The notes below the pieces were generated by a model. It made no database searches. It saw only the letters and a list, made by a program, of their open reading frames with translations, and was not told the DNA's origin. A stretch of 64,000 bases of DNA. Source: Favolaschia claudopus. Taxonomy: Eukaryota > Basidiomycota > Agaricomycetes > Agaricales > Mycenaceae. Location: the NCBI GenBank assembly GCA_037176885.1, contig JAWWNJ010000169.1, positions 124,001-188,000 on the forward strand, read 5' to 3'. Positions 34,372 through 47,533 of the stretch are shown piece after piece (the first letter of the stretch is position 1; each line of letters starts with the position of its first letter). Position numbers and translations under genes: made by a program.

Positions 34372-36949
34372 ATGCCTGCAAGTTCCAACGAAACAACCCA
34401 CCCCATCCCCCTCGAACGAGACTCCATTCTCAACGACATCCTCGGGCACATCGACACCTACGCCCACCATGACCCTGCTATCGACTGCGAGGCGCTCAAA
34501 GAACACGTCCTCCAACCCGTCCTCGCTAACACATTCGACCCCGAGATCCAACTCCGCGGGTTCCTCCGCGCGCTGCGACACACATCCTCTTTCGCAGTCG
34601 CGCTCGAAGGGATTCACGATCAGGAGGTTCGCGCGAAGGTGGAGTCGTTTGTTGATGGGAAGAGCGTCAAGGAGGTATTGGGTGGGAAGAGATTCGCGAT
34701 GCCGATGGGTGGGCATCGTCAAGTTGGAGCGAACGAGCAGAAGAGGAAGGAAAACTTCGGAGAGAGGCTGGGAAATGGTATCGCTGATGCCGTCGATGAA
34801 ACAGTGTTCAAAGTGCTGGATGCGAAGGAGGAGATGGAGAGTCGGTTGGACGTTGTCAAGCCGCATCTCATAGACGGCAGCCATGCTCTACCGAAGATCT
34901 ACGAAGACGATGCGGAGACGAAGCTCATGGAGGTAAGCCAAGCTGCACAGCCGATTACTTTTTGCAAGATAATTTGACTAATGTCTCATTTCGTCCAGGT
35001 ACACCACCTCAAGAATTTCTCCAACTGGGGCGAGAACATCCGCAACACCCCTCTCTACACCTTCGTCCCAACTACAGTCCTCGGCATTCAGAATATCGTT
35101 CGGTTCGCCATCGCGAACGACCTGAGGGTGCGCTGTGCTGGATATCGGCATAGCTGGTCTTCGATTTTCTCCTCGTCTTCCTCCTCTACCGAAGAGGACA
35201 ACGACAAGAATAAGAAGCGCAACAACACGATCCTCATATCCTTCGTCAACCTGACAGAAGTGACCACCCTCCCCGACCCAATGAGCCTCTCCCACTCCTC
35301 CTCCTCTACCTCACACCCCAACGAGCTCCAAACAATCGAACTCCTTCCCCTCCCAGCTCAACCCACCTCACACCCCGAATCCCGACTCTGCCGCATCGGC
35401 GCCGCCACCACCTCCGAATCCCTCCGCCTCTTCCTCACCTCCCCCACCTCCAAATGGACCCTCCCCGTCTCCCCCATCCTCGTCGAAGTCACCCTCGCAG
35501 GCATCACCCAAACAATCTGCCACGGCGCCGGCCGCCTCCACCCCACCATCTCCGACTTCGTCCGGCGGGTCGAATACGTCGATTGTCGTGGGGTGCTTCA
35601 ATCCCTCGATATCGAGGATTCAAGGGAGGGTGTTAGAGCGGCGGCAGGCGCGTTTGGTTTGATTGGCGTGATAACACATATAACCCTCGAGCTGGATCGG
35701 ATGCGGGATGCGGTGATGCGACCGAGGAAGGTGGATGTGCTCAGTGCGATTCCGCCGTTGAGGAAGGAAGACGTGCCCGAGGCGCTGAGAGGCGAGTGGT
35801 GGAGTGCTCGCGAGTCAGATAGTGAAGTTGAAGCGAAGATCGAAGAGGCGAGCAAGGAGTTCATCAGGCGAGCAAGGGATGATTATTATAGCGAGTGGTT
35901 CTGGTTTGCGTTTCAGAGGAAGGCGTGGGTGAATACATGGGATGTGGTGGAGGTGGGTGATGAGGAGGGGGGCGAGGCGGTCGCGTATCCCGACGATGCG
36001 GCGATGTTTTTGCAGTGGTTGGAGGGATGGTTAGGTGGTGTTTTGACCTCGAGGCGAGTTTTTCCATGTAAAGTTTATTGTTTTCCCTTGCTCATGACCC
36101 GCTTACTCAATAGCAAACTCTTCAACGCCATCCCCGGTCACTGGCAAGCCCAACTTCTCGCCACATCGGGTATGGCGGCGCTCCCGCCGATGTTTGGAGA
36201 AGATGAGACGCCTACGATCAAGTGAACCCTTTCCCTTTGCTTCCCTCTTTATGTTTTCTAACCAAAATGAAATCCTCAGGACACAACTCCCCAACGCTCT
36301 CCACTTCCGCCGCGGCACACAGAACATGCGTGTCCGGGACACAGAATTTCAAATCCCCATCCCACCCCACCCTTCCAACCCCAACGATCCAGACTTTAGC
36401 GTCGTCCAGCGCGCATGGTGGGACGCAATCAACCTCGTCTATTCGTCGTCTTCCTCCTCTTCCGGTGCCGCCCCCATGCGCCTCACACTGGAACTTCGCA
36501 TCATGGGCGGCTCGAATGTGCTGCTGGCGCCGCAATACGGTAATGCCCCGTGGGGAACGGCGAGTATCGAAGTGCTGAGTGTGCCCGATGCGGCGAGGGA
36601 TGGGGAGTGGGAGGCCTTCGTGCAGAAGGTGGCGGATGTGTGGATGGGGTATGAGTATCCGTATCCTTCGACTCGAGCGACCCAAAGCGGGAATGAACAC
36701 CGGAAGACTCAACCCAAGGACAAGACATACCTGAACGTTCGTCCACACTGGGCGAAAGAATGGGAGTCCATCAAGATGCATGGGATTCCTGCTAAGAAAT
36801 ATCTTAAGGAATTTGCGTACAAGGAGCAGATCCCTGCGTTCCGAGACGTGTTGAGGAGAATTGGGGAGGGGAAGGGGTGGGGGCTGCGTGATTTGAAGGA
36901 AAGGTTTTCCAATGAGTTGTGGGATGAGTTGGTTTTTGACGGGGTGTGA
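34372..36949 (+). CDS. FAD-linked oxidoreductase with aldonolactone-oxidase C-terminus
   Basis: Member of the PCMH-type FAD family related to D-arabinono-1,4-lactone oxidase, which makes erythroascorbate. Four exons: 34372-34932, 34999-36053, 36114-36221 and 36280-36949 (797 residues). Exon 1 alone codes a 187-residue N-terminal extension with no FAD motif. Exon 2 starts the FAD domain; AGYRHSWSSIF holds the His that in relatives binds FAD covalently, and CHGAGRLHPTISDFV follows. The C-terminal lobe keeps the HWxK signature as RPHWAKEW, typical of aldonolactone oxidases. Intron 2 uses a GC donor (GCGAGT). Total length is well above the roughly 450-550 of simple lactone oxidases, so the substrate may differ. 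Confidence 0.88.
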
Positions 36950-37623
36950 GGTGAGCTCCGAGTGGAGTACAGTACCAGCAATTGTGTTCTGATAATATTG
37001 ATTTCCGCATGACGATTGATGTATTGATATATACTGGGATTCTCATAGTGAACACGAAGAATTTTCAAGAAATTCTTCGCATCAACGCTGGACCATATTT
37101 CGATCTATTCGAGTCGATCAGGATGCTCGTGCTGATTGGAAATATTCAACTGTCGATTTGATACAACACTGGAGTCTGGAATTGAGGGTTCTATAGTCAT
37201 GGAATCTCGTGAACTCTTTATGCCAGCAACTCTACCGTAGAATTACGCTCCATTCAACACGTGGACCGACAAGAAGAAATCTTGGCATGACTAAGTACCC
37301 ACAAAATTCAGACGAAAAAAAAATCGAACTCAAATCGAACTGCAAAATCTTCTCTTTTTTTGCACGTGCAGCTGGCAGTAGCCCCTTCCATGATCCTCGG
37401 ACTGCACGTTGAATCGGTTGATCGCATTTTGCGGTTGTCTCGTGTTCAATGAATGTTACATAAAGCTCTTCTTTTTGCCTCGTGTCCGATGTCACATAAG
37501 ACCTTGTCTATCGCGCTCATCTGCTTCAATCTCCCCACCCACCCTCTCTGCGACTCCTCAATCTCCCCTCGCTCTGTTTGCTTGGATCTGTACCAGACAC
37601 ACTACTAGTACTATCCACGGGAG
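36950..37623. other. Intergenic
   Basis: A small inverted repeat (GAAGAATTT / AAATTCTTC) is near 37056-37078. No gene is seen. Confidence 0.55.
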
Positions 37624-40600
37624 ATGTGTGACATTGAGGGCCAAGGCTTGTGGGCTCCCTCGGGATTGCTGCGTAGGATGGGCCTCAAGCGGCTACCCAA
37701 TCTCGGATTTAAAAGACATCCGCATCTTGGTTCGTGCTAACTCTCTACACATGATTTCCTAATGATATATTTCAGATGAACCTCTGGATGACAGCCCATT
37801 TCGTCAAGAATGCACAGACAATGCACAGTTGTGGAAACTCTACATGGATACAGCGAAGGTCTTTGATAAGAACCTCGCGGATCTCTTTAACAGTGATCTC
37901 GATCCTCTGTTGATTTTTGTGAGTGTAGAATTTCTCTAGATTAATATGGGTTGACTTAATTTTTGACAGGCTGCTCTGTTCTCCGCAATCCTTGCCGCAT
38001 TTTTGATTGAGACTCGAAAGGATTTACAACCAGATCCGCAGAGTATCACAAATGGCCTCCTGTTTGCAATGCTTAGAAACCAAGTGAACACTAGTACCCC
38101 CCAGATCCCCGAACTGGATCCATTTACTCCTACCTCAGCTGCACGGTGGATCAATGGCCTTTGGTTCTGTAGCCTCATGTTCAGTCTGATGAGCGCTTTG
38201 GGTGCAAGTATGGCAAAAGGCTGGGTTACTCAATTTTCCTCCGCTGTATCTGGATCGGCCTGGGCAGATGCAAGACTACATGCAAGTCGCTATCGTGGCA
38301 TAAAGCGGTGGCAACTGGGACTGATCATTCAATGCCTTCCAATCCTCATTCATATTGCATTCTTACTTTTCAGTATTGGGCTGGTCCTTCTTGTACTACA
38401 GGATGATCAGATGATTGGGCTCACAATCTTGGCTTTGACAACACTCGTTGTCTTGCTCTATATTGGCAACAGTGTTCACCCTGCAGTCTATCTTGATTCC
38501 CCTTTTCGTGCTCCAATCTCTGGCATGATTCGTGTGATCTTCCACAATCCGCAAGGATGGTCGTGGAGTCCAGCTGGGGCATCTCAGTTTCCAGCTCGCG
38601 AGGATGCCCAGAAGGCACAAGCAATCTGTTGGCTTCTGACACAATCTGCTAGTAGTAGCACAGCAACTATCGCTATTCATGCAGTAGCAGGTCTCCCTTG
38701 CTCGCTCTTTGTTCAGAATGAACTTTGTAGAAGTTCAGTTGGCAATATGGTTCTTGACCTCTTATCTGAAGAGATGACAAACCCCGAACCAGATACAGAT
38801 TTACTGAATGTCTGCTTGCATGCTCTTCTTCGTCTGACTCAGGCAGCACCACCGGAACTATTGATCACTGAATTTGCACAATACTTGCGAAGACTGGTTG
38901 CTCCAAGAGGGCTTCTGGATGACCTTGCTGGGCTTCCTGCAATCATTCAAGATCTGGCTCTTTGCATCAAAGCACGGATTATTCAACTTTTTTGTGATCC
39001 AAGCCAACATATTGAGCTATTCCAGCAAAATACTGCACTCTTTGAGATAGATCTTCCAGTCCTGGCTAAATCATGTTCTGACCCCTATATTCGCCGTTTG
39101 CTTATTGAAGTGTGGTTCATATCGGACCAGAATCCTCCTCCCACATCTCACCCTCCAGCCTTGCATTTTAACATTGGCCTGAGAGCTGCCCATTTTGGTG
39201 ATCGTCTGGCAACACATTCTAGTCTAGCCAAAAAAGTAAATACTGGTATGGCCTGCTAAATCTTTCTTGGTGGGAAGGGGATTTAATTTATCTATAGGAA
39301 GACTCCCAACTGCTATTCAACCACAACTGGATGCCAAAATTCTGATTGAGGGATTAGCTGATGACAAATCTCAGAGTCAATGCAGCAGGTTGATGAGTGA
39401 AATTTCAGTATATTGTATGTTCCATTTCTTTTCCAGTTATATGTCCCTGAACAAATACAAAACAGCCCAAATAAAAAACCAACTGGAAAACCGTATTCTA
39501 TCAGATATTCTGGGCCCTCTGTTGCAATCAGGTGATGAGCATATTCGGCAAAATACCTTCAAAACCTTGAGAAATCTTCTTGCTGATGGTCAGTCTTCTG
39601 TTATCAAGATGCTTCAAAATGACCAGATCATATCAGATCTAACAACCTCAAACACCCTTATACTAGAAAGCCTTCCAGCTTTTGTCCAGACAGCAGCTAC
39701 TACCGATGTGAACAATTTGTGTGAAATTGCGGAATTCTTCATTGACTTTATTAGCACAAGTACGTATTTGGTATTCAACTCCATTGACGCCTTTGTTGAC
39801 ATATATGTAATAGATGGTGTCAATGAAACCATTATCCGAGCTCAACTAATACCCAGCATTACAATAGCCACAGGCACAGCAGACCCTTTCACACAACACC
39901 GGTTACTGAAGGCATTCATTCAGTTGTCAATCTACAGTATGATTCACAGTTCAAAGCTAATCTTAAGTGCTAATCACCATCAAGCTCAAATCCGGCAGTC
40001 GATTGATGTTGTTCAAGCCACTCTATTTCTGCTAGAGCACATCAATAATGGAAACCCATTATCTACACAGCTATGGGATTGTTTATTCATCATTCTGAAG
40101 CAAGGCAAATGCTGTCCTTGTATCAACTTTCAACAACTCATTTGGGTATCATACAGATTTCCACAGCTCATTTTCAAGCCTAGAAGTTGTAAACAGCTTC
40201 ACCACAATTATGAGCAGCAATGATTCAATCATTTCCGTTGAAGGACTTGAGCGTGCGACTTTGCTTGTAACACTTGGTATGGATAGACCTGATGCTGGAT
40301 ATGAGATGTGGTTGCTGTATCTGATGCCCCCATCACATGCATCCCCCTTCTATTCAAATTTGTTCTCTTACTGAATCTATTCTAGATCCTATTTGTTGCA
40401 CAACTCTGGGTCCAGCTATGGAAGCTGCCGTTGTGTTGCTCCTTGCAGATTCCAATTTCCATATACGTGAACGTGCTATGCGAGCATTTGTAGAGTTGGT
40501 CCAGCATGGTATGTGAAGGCTAGTGTCACCTCATTAAAATGATTCAACTTCAGGCTCTTAGCGGGTAGTCACCCAACTATTGCACTGGATAAAACTACCC

Positions 40601-43600
40601 GTGTTTCATTATCCATGCTTGCAGATTCAAACAATATCATCAAACATCAAGCAATTCAAACACTGACTACTATCATAGTATATGGTACATATGATCATTC
40701 AGGAAAAGAAATCCAGTAATTGTTTGCAGAGGATGTGCGGACATCACTCACAGGCATTGACTTGATGGACGTCTTTTCACCACTGTTCGAGGATCCAGAT
40801 CCGGAGTTGAGAAAGGCAGGAATCAAAATGTTCGGTGTTTTTGCTACACACAGTGAGTTGGGCTTCATTTGTTCATGCATATATAGAGCCGCTGACCTTA
40901 CAATCAGATGATTTATGCACCAGTCTAGCTCGAGGTATCCTGGACAAAGCAGTTCAACTATTAGGCGATCTGAACTTTGATGTTCAACAAAGTTCTCGCC
41001 AATTGTTTGAAATTTTGCTAGAACAATGTGCGCAGTTTCGCTCTGAACATATTTCAAAATCTTGATATATTCTTCAGCTGCACTTTCAACTGTATTATGT
41101 GATCCTAGAATGCTTGAGATAATCAACACTATGGTCGGCAATGACAGCTGGGCTGTAAAGCAAGCTGCTATGACTGCACTTCCTCTGTTTGTGAAACCAA
41201 GTCAGTGAAAAATTTTTTCAGTTGAAGGTTCATTGACTTCAATCATTCAGATAGGAGTTGTGTTGGAATTTCCTCATCTCAAATCATACCCACAATTTTT
41301 GCCCTGCTTGATGATGAAGACATTGAATTATCTTTTGCTGCACTAGAATGCATAGTTGACCTGTGCCAAAATGGTTGTAATCTGATCTTATTGAATATCT
41401 TGAATTGAACTGATGAGACTGGAACAGATGACCTTTGGAAAAGTTGCGAACGATGTGGGCTAATTCCCAAGATCATTTCTATGTGCCAAGATTCTAGCCC
41501 ACTCAAACGTGAAGCAGCTCTTGAGGCCATTGTGGGCCTCATGCCTCATGGTGCGTATGCTGTATCTTTTTTACCGAGGGATACTTATCTCATCCCTCTC
41601 AAAGCGGAGTTTCGTCAACTATATTCAACTTCTGAAATAATGCTGGAGCTGCTTTCGATGCTAGATGATGCAGCACAAGGAGTCCAGCTGGCAGCACTTA
41701 GTGTGATGGGCCTACTATATTACTATAGTATGTGGTCTGGAGTATTGATTTTCTATACAATAACTAATTGTATGGCTTATAGACAATCTCCCTCCATTTC
41801 TATTGAATGAACTAATGGAAAAGATTTTTGTCATGATGGCTGAGCGACCCTCTCCAGTGAAAAAGGGAGTGGTTGCTGCCATCATTCATTTTCTGGTACC
41901 AAGTGAGTTTGAGTTGAATATCTATTAATATTCAATGTATTCATCTTCATAGACCATGATCGTTTTATTCCTTATATTTCACAAATCACGGTACAACTCA
42001 TGAAAGCGATGGCACATTCACAACAAGAAATACAACTTGTCGCAAAGGAAGTCTTGGAATTCCTCATGACCCATGGTGTGTTATGCTTGAATGTAAATTT
42101 CTCCCACCAAGCAATTATCAGATCCACCTCCAATGATCACTCTGGATGATGTGATGACAAGTGTTGTGGCCACCTTCAGATCAGAAGATTCTGTGAATTC
42201 AGATCTTCTCATTCTACTCTTAGAACATGGTAAGGCTTAACATTAGCAACAAGTATTATCCCTGAATTGTGTTTCAGGGTTTTTATCTGATCCCCTTATT
42301 GCACCAGCATTAACAGAGGAATTGCTTTCAATGCTTGCCGATCCTGACCCCAACACAAAAGAGAAGGCACTGAATCACTTCTGTTTCTTAATGAAACATG
42401 GTAGTTTCTATTTTTTTCACACTATTTCCACACACATGCATAATGAAGTATTCACAGAAAATTTTGTGGTGTATTTTGGCTCTGTGCATGCCTTGGAAAT
42501 CATTACACAGAGTTCATGGCTCTTGAAAGATCCCGATATTCATATCTCTGTACATCGACTCCTGAGTGCACTCAACAACCTTAGTAAGAGGTATCTCTTT
42601 CCACTTAGATTATGCAATGCTGAGTTGCACTTAGAACATTGCCAGTCCTTACTCTTGGCTACAGACATTATAGATACAATGATGACCATCTTGTCAGCGA
42701 AACACTTGTCTCTTCAATTTGCACAGCATACATTAGAGAGTCTTCGGAGTCTGGTCGCTAATGGTAAGGGTGCATTCACATGTAATGTTCAGGCTGCGAC
42801 ACCCAACATTGTGCAGATGACTTCTGTGTTCAGCTTGCAACTTGCACACCACAGGCTATCCAGTCGATCATCACTCTAGTTGGACACGAAAATCCTGCAA
42901 TTGTACAAGATGCGCATGGGATTATCATGACACTTGCTAGACATCGTAAGTATTTTCTTCCATTACAGAAAGTTGGTCTCAGCAACTGTATATAGCTCAG
43001 TGTCATTCACTGCTATCTAGCTCACAGACTGTGGAGTCATTATATTCTATGCTAAGTGATCAGGAGCCAGTTGTACGTATTGGTGGCCTAAGGAATGCTT
43101 GTATATTTGCCCATCGTGGTAAATATCTGTTCACTGCTTAACTGTATATCAGTACTAACTGCAAATAGAAGCAATTTGCACAATTATTGCAACACCAAAG
43201 ATCATTCAAAAAGTTCTCTTCACAATGAGTGACGCAAACAGTGATGTGATAGAAGAATCACTGCAAACAATTATAGCTCTTGTCCAACATAGTGCGTTTG
43301 GTTTTGCATTGTCATGGGTTGGGATCTTGATAAATGAAGAATTTATTGCAACATCATTCACGGCAAATGGCACATTTCAAAAAATTATGTCTATGTTACG
43401 CCATTTTTCTCCAGCTGTTCGCATAGCAGCACTCCAGGTCATTACTGCATTTGCCCACCAAGGTATGAATATTATCTGTTTAGTGCTTCCTTACATCTTG
43501 AGGCACAGATGATCTGCGTTCCTTAATCACCCCACCTGCGATGAAGAAATTCTGGATGCTTTTGATAGATCCCCACAAGTCTGTACGACAAGCAGCTGGA

Positions 43601-44486
43601 AAATGTGCTAGAATATGTCTTTCTATTGGTATGTGGAATGAAAACTTCAACATGTTGCCTGAAGCTCTGGCCAGATGATATGAGAAGAAGCCTCACTACA
43701 TCGAGCACCATCAGGCTGTTGATCACGAAAATCAATGGAAGAGCTGATGACATTCTCGTCATTGACCTAGTCAAGCACTTGATTGTTGACGGTATTTGAT
43801 GCATTTTTTGAGAAATAACATAAAATAAGATAAACTGCTGAACATCTTGTCAGATCCTAGTCTTATGATGGTTGGCTCCACTGTGATTCAGCAAGCACTG
43901 CAAAGAATACCTCAGAGTGAACTGCCAGTCCGGAATTCATATCTTGAACTCATCTTCAGCTTACCCAAGTGAGAGGCTCTTGTTTTCAGTCTCTGGCCCC
44001 AAATCTAACAAACTTAGTACCTTCACCATGGATTTCAAAGAATCAGTGCACTTGACAACCCTGCTTTTAAGTCCAAAGCCTGCTGTTTCGAGATGTGCTG
44101 GTTCCATTATAACACATTTTGCCGCAAACTGTATGTATCTCATTCTGACCTCGCTCACAAGTTGATTGTGTCTGTGTTCTCGCATGGCAGCAAAATTTCG
44201 GGCGCAAATTCTGACATCTAATGTCTGGTCAACCATATTAAACCTTCCACACGTGTTCCCTATAATTGAGGAAATATTGAGGGAATTTGCCAAGTACCGT
44301 AAGTGAACCACTGCTTCAGAAACTGTGATGCTGACTGCAACATCTACAGAGGGAGCTCAACAGCAGTGCACGGACCCTATATCAGGTCTTGTTCATGAAC
44401 TGCTGAATATGCTAAGAGCCGGACCCTCAAACTTTGATCGCTGGCAAGTTGGTCTCAAGGGCCTGCTAGCGCTACAAGTGTTTTGA
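37624..44486 (+). CDS. DUF6535 membrane protein with long HEAT/ARM-like repeat array
   Basis: About 32 exons join in phase to some 1,740 residues. Residues 20-230 match the agaricomycete DUF6535 type: DNAQLWKLYMDTAKVFDKN, DLDPLLIFAALFSAILAAFL, ARWINGLWFCSLMFSLMSAL, then two further helices around LIIQCLPILIHIAFLLFSI and LTILALTTLVVLLYIG. The rest is helical repeats with no helix long enough for a membrane. From exon 4 (39298) to exon 31 every intron is phase 1, usually after a line such as LVQH|D or FLMKH|G. Of 23 exons between 39814 and 43791, 13 count as 123 nt and 5 as 120 nt, one repeat each. Intron 7 (donor at 40105) is GC..AG. Base composition is more AT-rich than in neighbouring genes. 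Function is unknown. Confidence 0.85.
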
Positions 44487-44929
44487 CATAAAAATTGGTT
44501 TGGGGTAAACTAAGAGATGGTTGCTGTTGATAAAGTTGGGTATATATACAGTTGAATATTCTGAGCCTGCTATTTGTATTACTGTACAATTCTGTTGGCA
44601 TTGAAATTCAGTGCAGCTATTTTGAAGTTACAGCTTGAACTTGGTTTGAGCAAAGAATTTGCCCTTTAGACCGAGGATCTAATTAAAATTTACTCAACTG
44701 AAACATCCACAAGAGGTTGAACATCAGAAGTCGAGGATATGCACCAGAAGCTCGTACTACTTTCCAAGGTGATTGTTTGAGAACAATAGCATTTTGAAGG
44801 AATTTTGGCAACCACACAGCCTATTTGACAACAGCCCGTGTGAGGTGTGAGGTGTGACACAGGTTGAAAATGGATTCGACACAGGTGGTGTGTCACGCGA
44901 TCAACAATTTGAACGTAATTGTACAACAA
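44487..44929. other. 3' flank, no gene
   Basis: AT-rich. GTGTGAGGTGTGAGGTGTGA near 44838 is a short tandem repeat. Confidence 0.5.
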
Positions 44930-45330
44930 GCTTACAGCTGTTTCCGAAATCCTTGAGAAAGTTTAAAAAATTTCACGCGACTTCAAATTTTGATGACAGT
45001 GATAAGGACTACTGCTTTCGGCAATATCCCCGTGATGCCGTCCCTTGGCAGACTCCGGCAGGCGCCAGCAGAAGCTCATGCCGACAAAAGTTCCTCACTG
45101 CATATTACCTTCGGATGGATTGTCCCGCTCAAGGAATCGCACCCGCAAGCCATAAGGTCAGTCGGTGCTGGTTCCAGGTGCTACTTTTCCGCTCTCTTGA
45201 TTTGTACGAGTTGCCGCGGTCGCCGGTCGGGTGGAATTCCAAAACAAGTAGTCCTTATCACTGCCATCAAAATTTGAAGTCGCGCGAAATTTTTTAAACT
45301 TTCTCAAGGATTTTGGAAACAGCTGTAAGC
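44930..45330. mobile_element. Foldback element with about 83-bp terminal inverted repeats
   Basis: The left arm, from GCTTACAGCTGTTTCC at 44930 to about 45012, pairs with the right arm (about 45247-45330) with only a few mismatches. Both contain TTGAGAAAGTTTAAAAAATT and CAGTGATAAGGACTA. The 230-bp centre shows no coding capacity. I do not see a clear target duplication (flanks ACAA and ACCC), so exact ends are uncertain. Confidence 0.8.
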
Positions 45331-47533
45331 ACCCCGCCTTCAGCAGGGCTGGCTTGCTCTGTTCGTGTCCCTATCTATGGCGAGTGCACAGCTTGTTGGG
45401 GCTAAACCCTGTGCAGTTTTCTTTTGTGCTGGATTCCGTGCTGAATTCGTGGCACATGGTCTGGAACCCCTCATGATAGATTGTGTTCCTCCTCAACATA
45501 AGATAAATTTCTTAGTCAATGTGTGGCTGTAGATCATATGTACTGTAAACACTCTGGGACATTGCGGGCAAACAAGTAGATCTTCACATTATCGGGAAAT
45601 GCTGGCCGCATCAGCCGAATATCATCATTTGGTAATAGGGGCAACTGATGAACCTTCCGGGCTCATGAATCATGTCCGTGGAGGAGTATGTCCGAAAAAG
45701 GCATACTCGAGTGATCCGACTTGATCCACGAGTTCCGATCAATGAATATCAACTGTCGCGTCAAACGCGTCAATCCCCAACCTCTATTGCTCTCCACTAT
45801 ATGCACGACGAGAAAAAACACTGGAAGAACGGAGAGACTGCACAGGAATCTAGCTCATCCTTATCCAATTGCCTTCCCACAACCCAGAGTCCGGTGAGAC
45901 GCTGACTATAGGGCAACTATGGAAAACACCCAAGAAATGAAAGGAATTAAATCCCTAATCAAATCTTAAATATAATCCTAAACCACTATGAGATCGACGT
46001 GCGAGGTTCGGGGTTCCAGTCCAGTATAGACTGTGGCAATCCAACTATTCTAACACTCAAAATATACTAACTTAAGCTTTCGCGATTGCTGACTTTGTAC
46101 AGAGAACGTCTATACGAGTCCTATGTTGACACAGGAAGTGTGGGTTTCAACAAGGGTTTGAGATGTAACTCTTCTCAAGAGGTTTAGGTGTTTAAGTTGC
46201 TTGTTAAGCCAATATATCACTCGCGAAAGATGTCCGATATCCGTTTCACGCGTCCCGTAGGTCAAAAGTTCTTATAATTCCACGTGTAAGTTCCCAAAAT
46301 TTCCAATATTCCACGCGTACAATTCAAGAGATGATCCAACAGACAGTATATATTGACGAAACAAACCAAAGAAACAAATAAGCTTCTGGAGTTTATCTCG
46401 AATGGAGTCCAACTTCTAGTTGTTCACGAAGCCGACACTGGCTTGACGCTCACAATGAGAGGAGGGAATCCACTAGAGTACCAGTACAGGAAACGATGCC
46501 TTTTATACCTTTCACTAATAAATAATAAGAGACCGAACAGTTGACAAACGGGTATATTGTGAGAGAAACCTAGGGCCCGCTATGCCCTCGCCCTATCCTT
46601 GGCGGCCAGAACAGGAAATGGATCAAAAGTGCATTGAGTTCCACTCCCTTATCCCGATCATTATGTTATGACAGTGGCCCGCTGCGGCCCAATCAATATT
46701 GCCCAAATTGGCATTAATGGGTGTCCCTCCTCGGACCGTGCTCCTTGATCGTAATACGGCGGCAGCCAACTCGGCATGACGTGTAGTTCCTTTGTAGGAA
46801 TATTCTACTTCTGCAAATCCCTCGCAATTGGTTTATAGAATTATTCGTGAAAGCCTCTTGCCTCCAGGAAACACTCCTTCTGGCCTTTCGGCAGGTTCTT
46901 ATAAGTCCCAAGTAATATCCCACTCATTCTGCCTTTGGTCGGAACACAGGGTGACTCCCAATCCTATTCCGGATGGTTAGAGACCTATCGTGATAGGTCT
47001 GTTCTGGAATATTATAACTTCCACGCTATACCAGCGCAGTCGTAGACAGTGCCAGACCTCCCACTAGTGTATAATCCTTTAACTGGCCGCTCAGGCAAAC
47101 ACCAGTCCTCATACGAGCGTATTCCCGTGGTATTTAATGTATTACTCTTTTAATACAATAGCACTTGAACTGAAAATGAATAAATTCAGCCCTGGCCCAA
47201 TACCGGGTCTATCACCGGCCCACCCGACCGCTCATTTTCGACCCTAGTACAGTACAACCTCAGCATGGCACCGGCGTGTCTTCGTGACCAAACGGCGGCA
47301 AGGAATGTACTGGTCTTGAATTTTTTTCAGCAGCAGCTCTATTAGCCTATCTGTCCTCGAACTTTATTTGGAAGCTTAGCTGAGAATTCACATTGTCTTA
47401 CAGTAAGAGAGCAGTTCAAAATTTGTTGCGTGTTCAATTTCTTTATGTTTAGCCGGCTTTCTCTGATTTGGTGTTCGGATGTCCCAGCTACCAATCCATT
47501 TAGCAAACTTGTCAGTGACCGGTTCTCTCAATG
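45331..47533. other. Gene-poor region, possible decayed retroelement
   Basis: There is no frame above about 80 codons with any recognisable content. TGTTGACACAGG at 46124 looks like an LTR start, but no matching end or second copy was found. AGACCTATCGTGATAGGTCT near 46980 is a perfect palindrome. Confidence 0.4.

Noticed and set aside
34183..34884. Minus-strand frame of 233 codons
   Set aside because: It is antisense to exon 1 of the FAD oxidoreductase gene, whose plus frame continues correctly into a recognisable enzyme.
46005..46035. GGTTCCAGTCC resembling a tRNA T-arm
   Set aside because: No D-arm or acceptor stem pairs upstream or downstream; the B-box match is imperfect.
46117..47250. 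Possible LTR retrotransposon starting TGTTGACACAGG
   Set aside because: No matching CA end, no direct-repeat partner and no gag or pol frame were found; kept only as a note in the gene-poor stretch.
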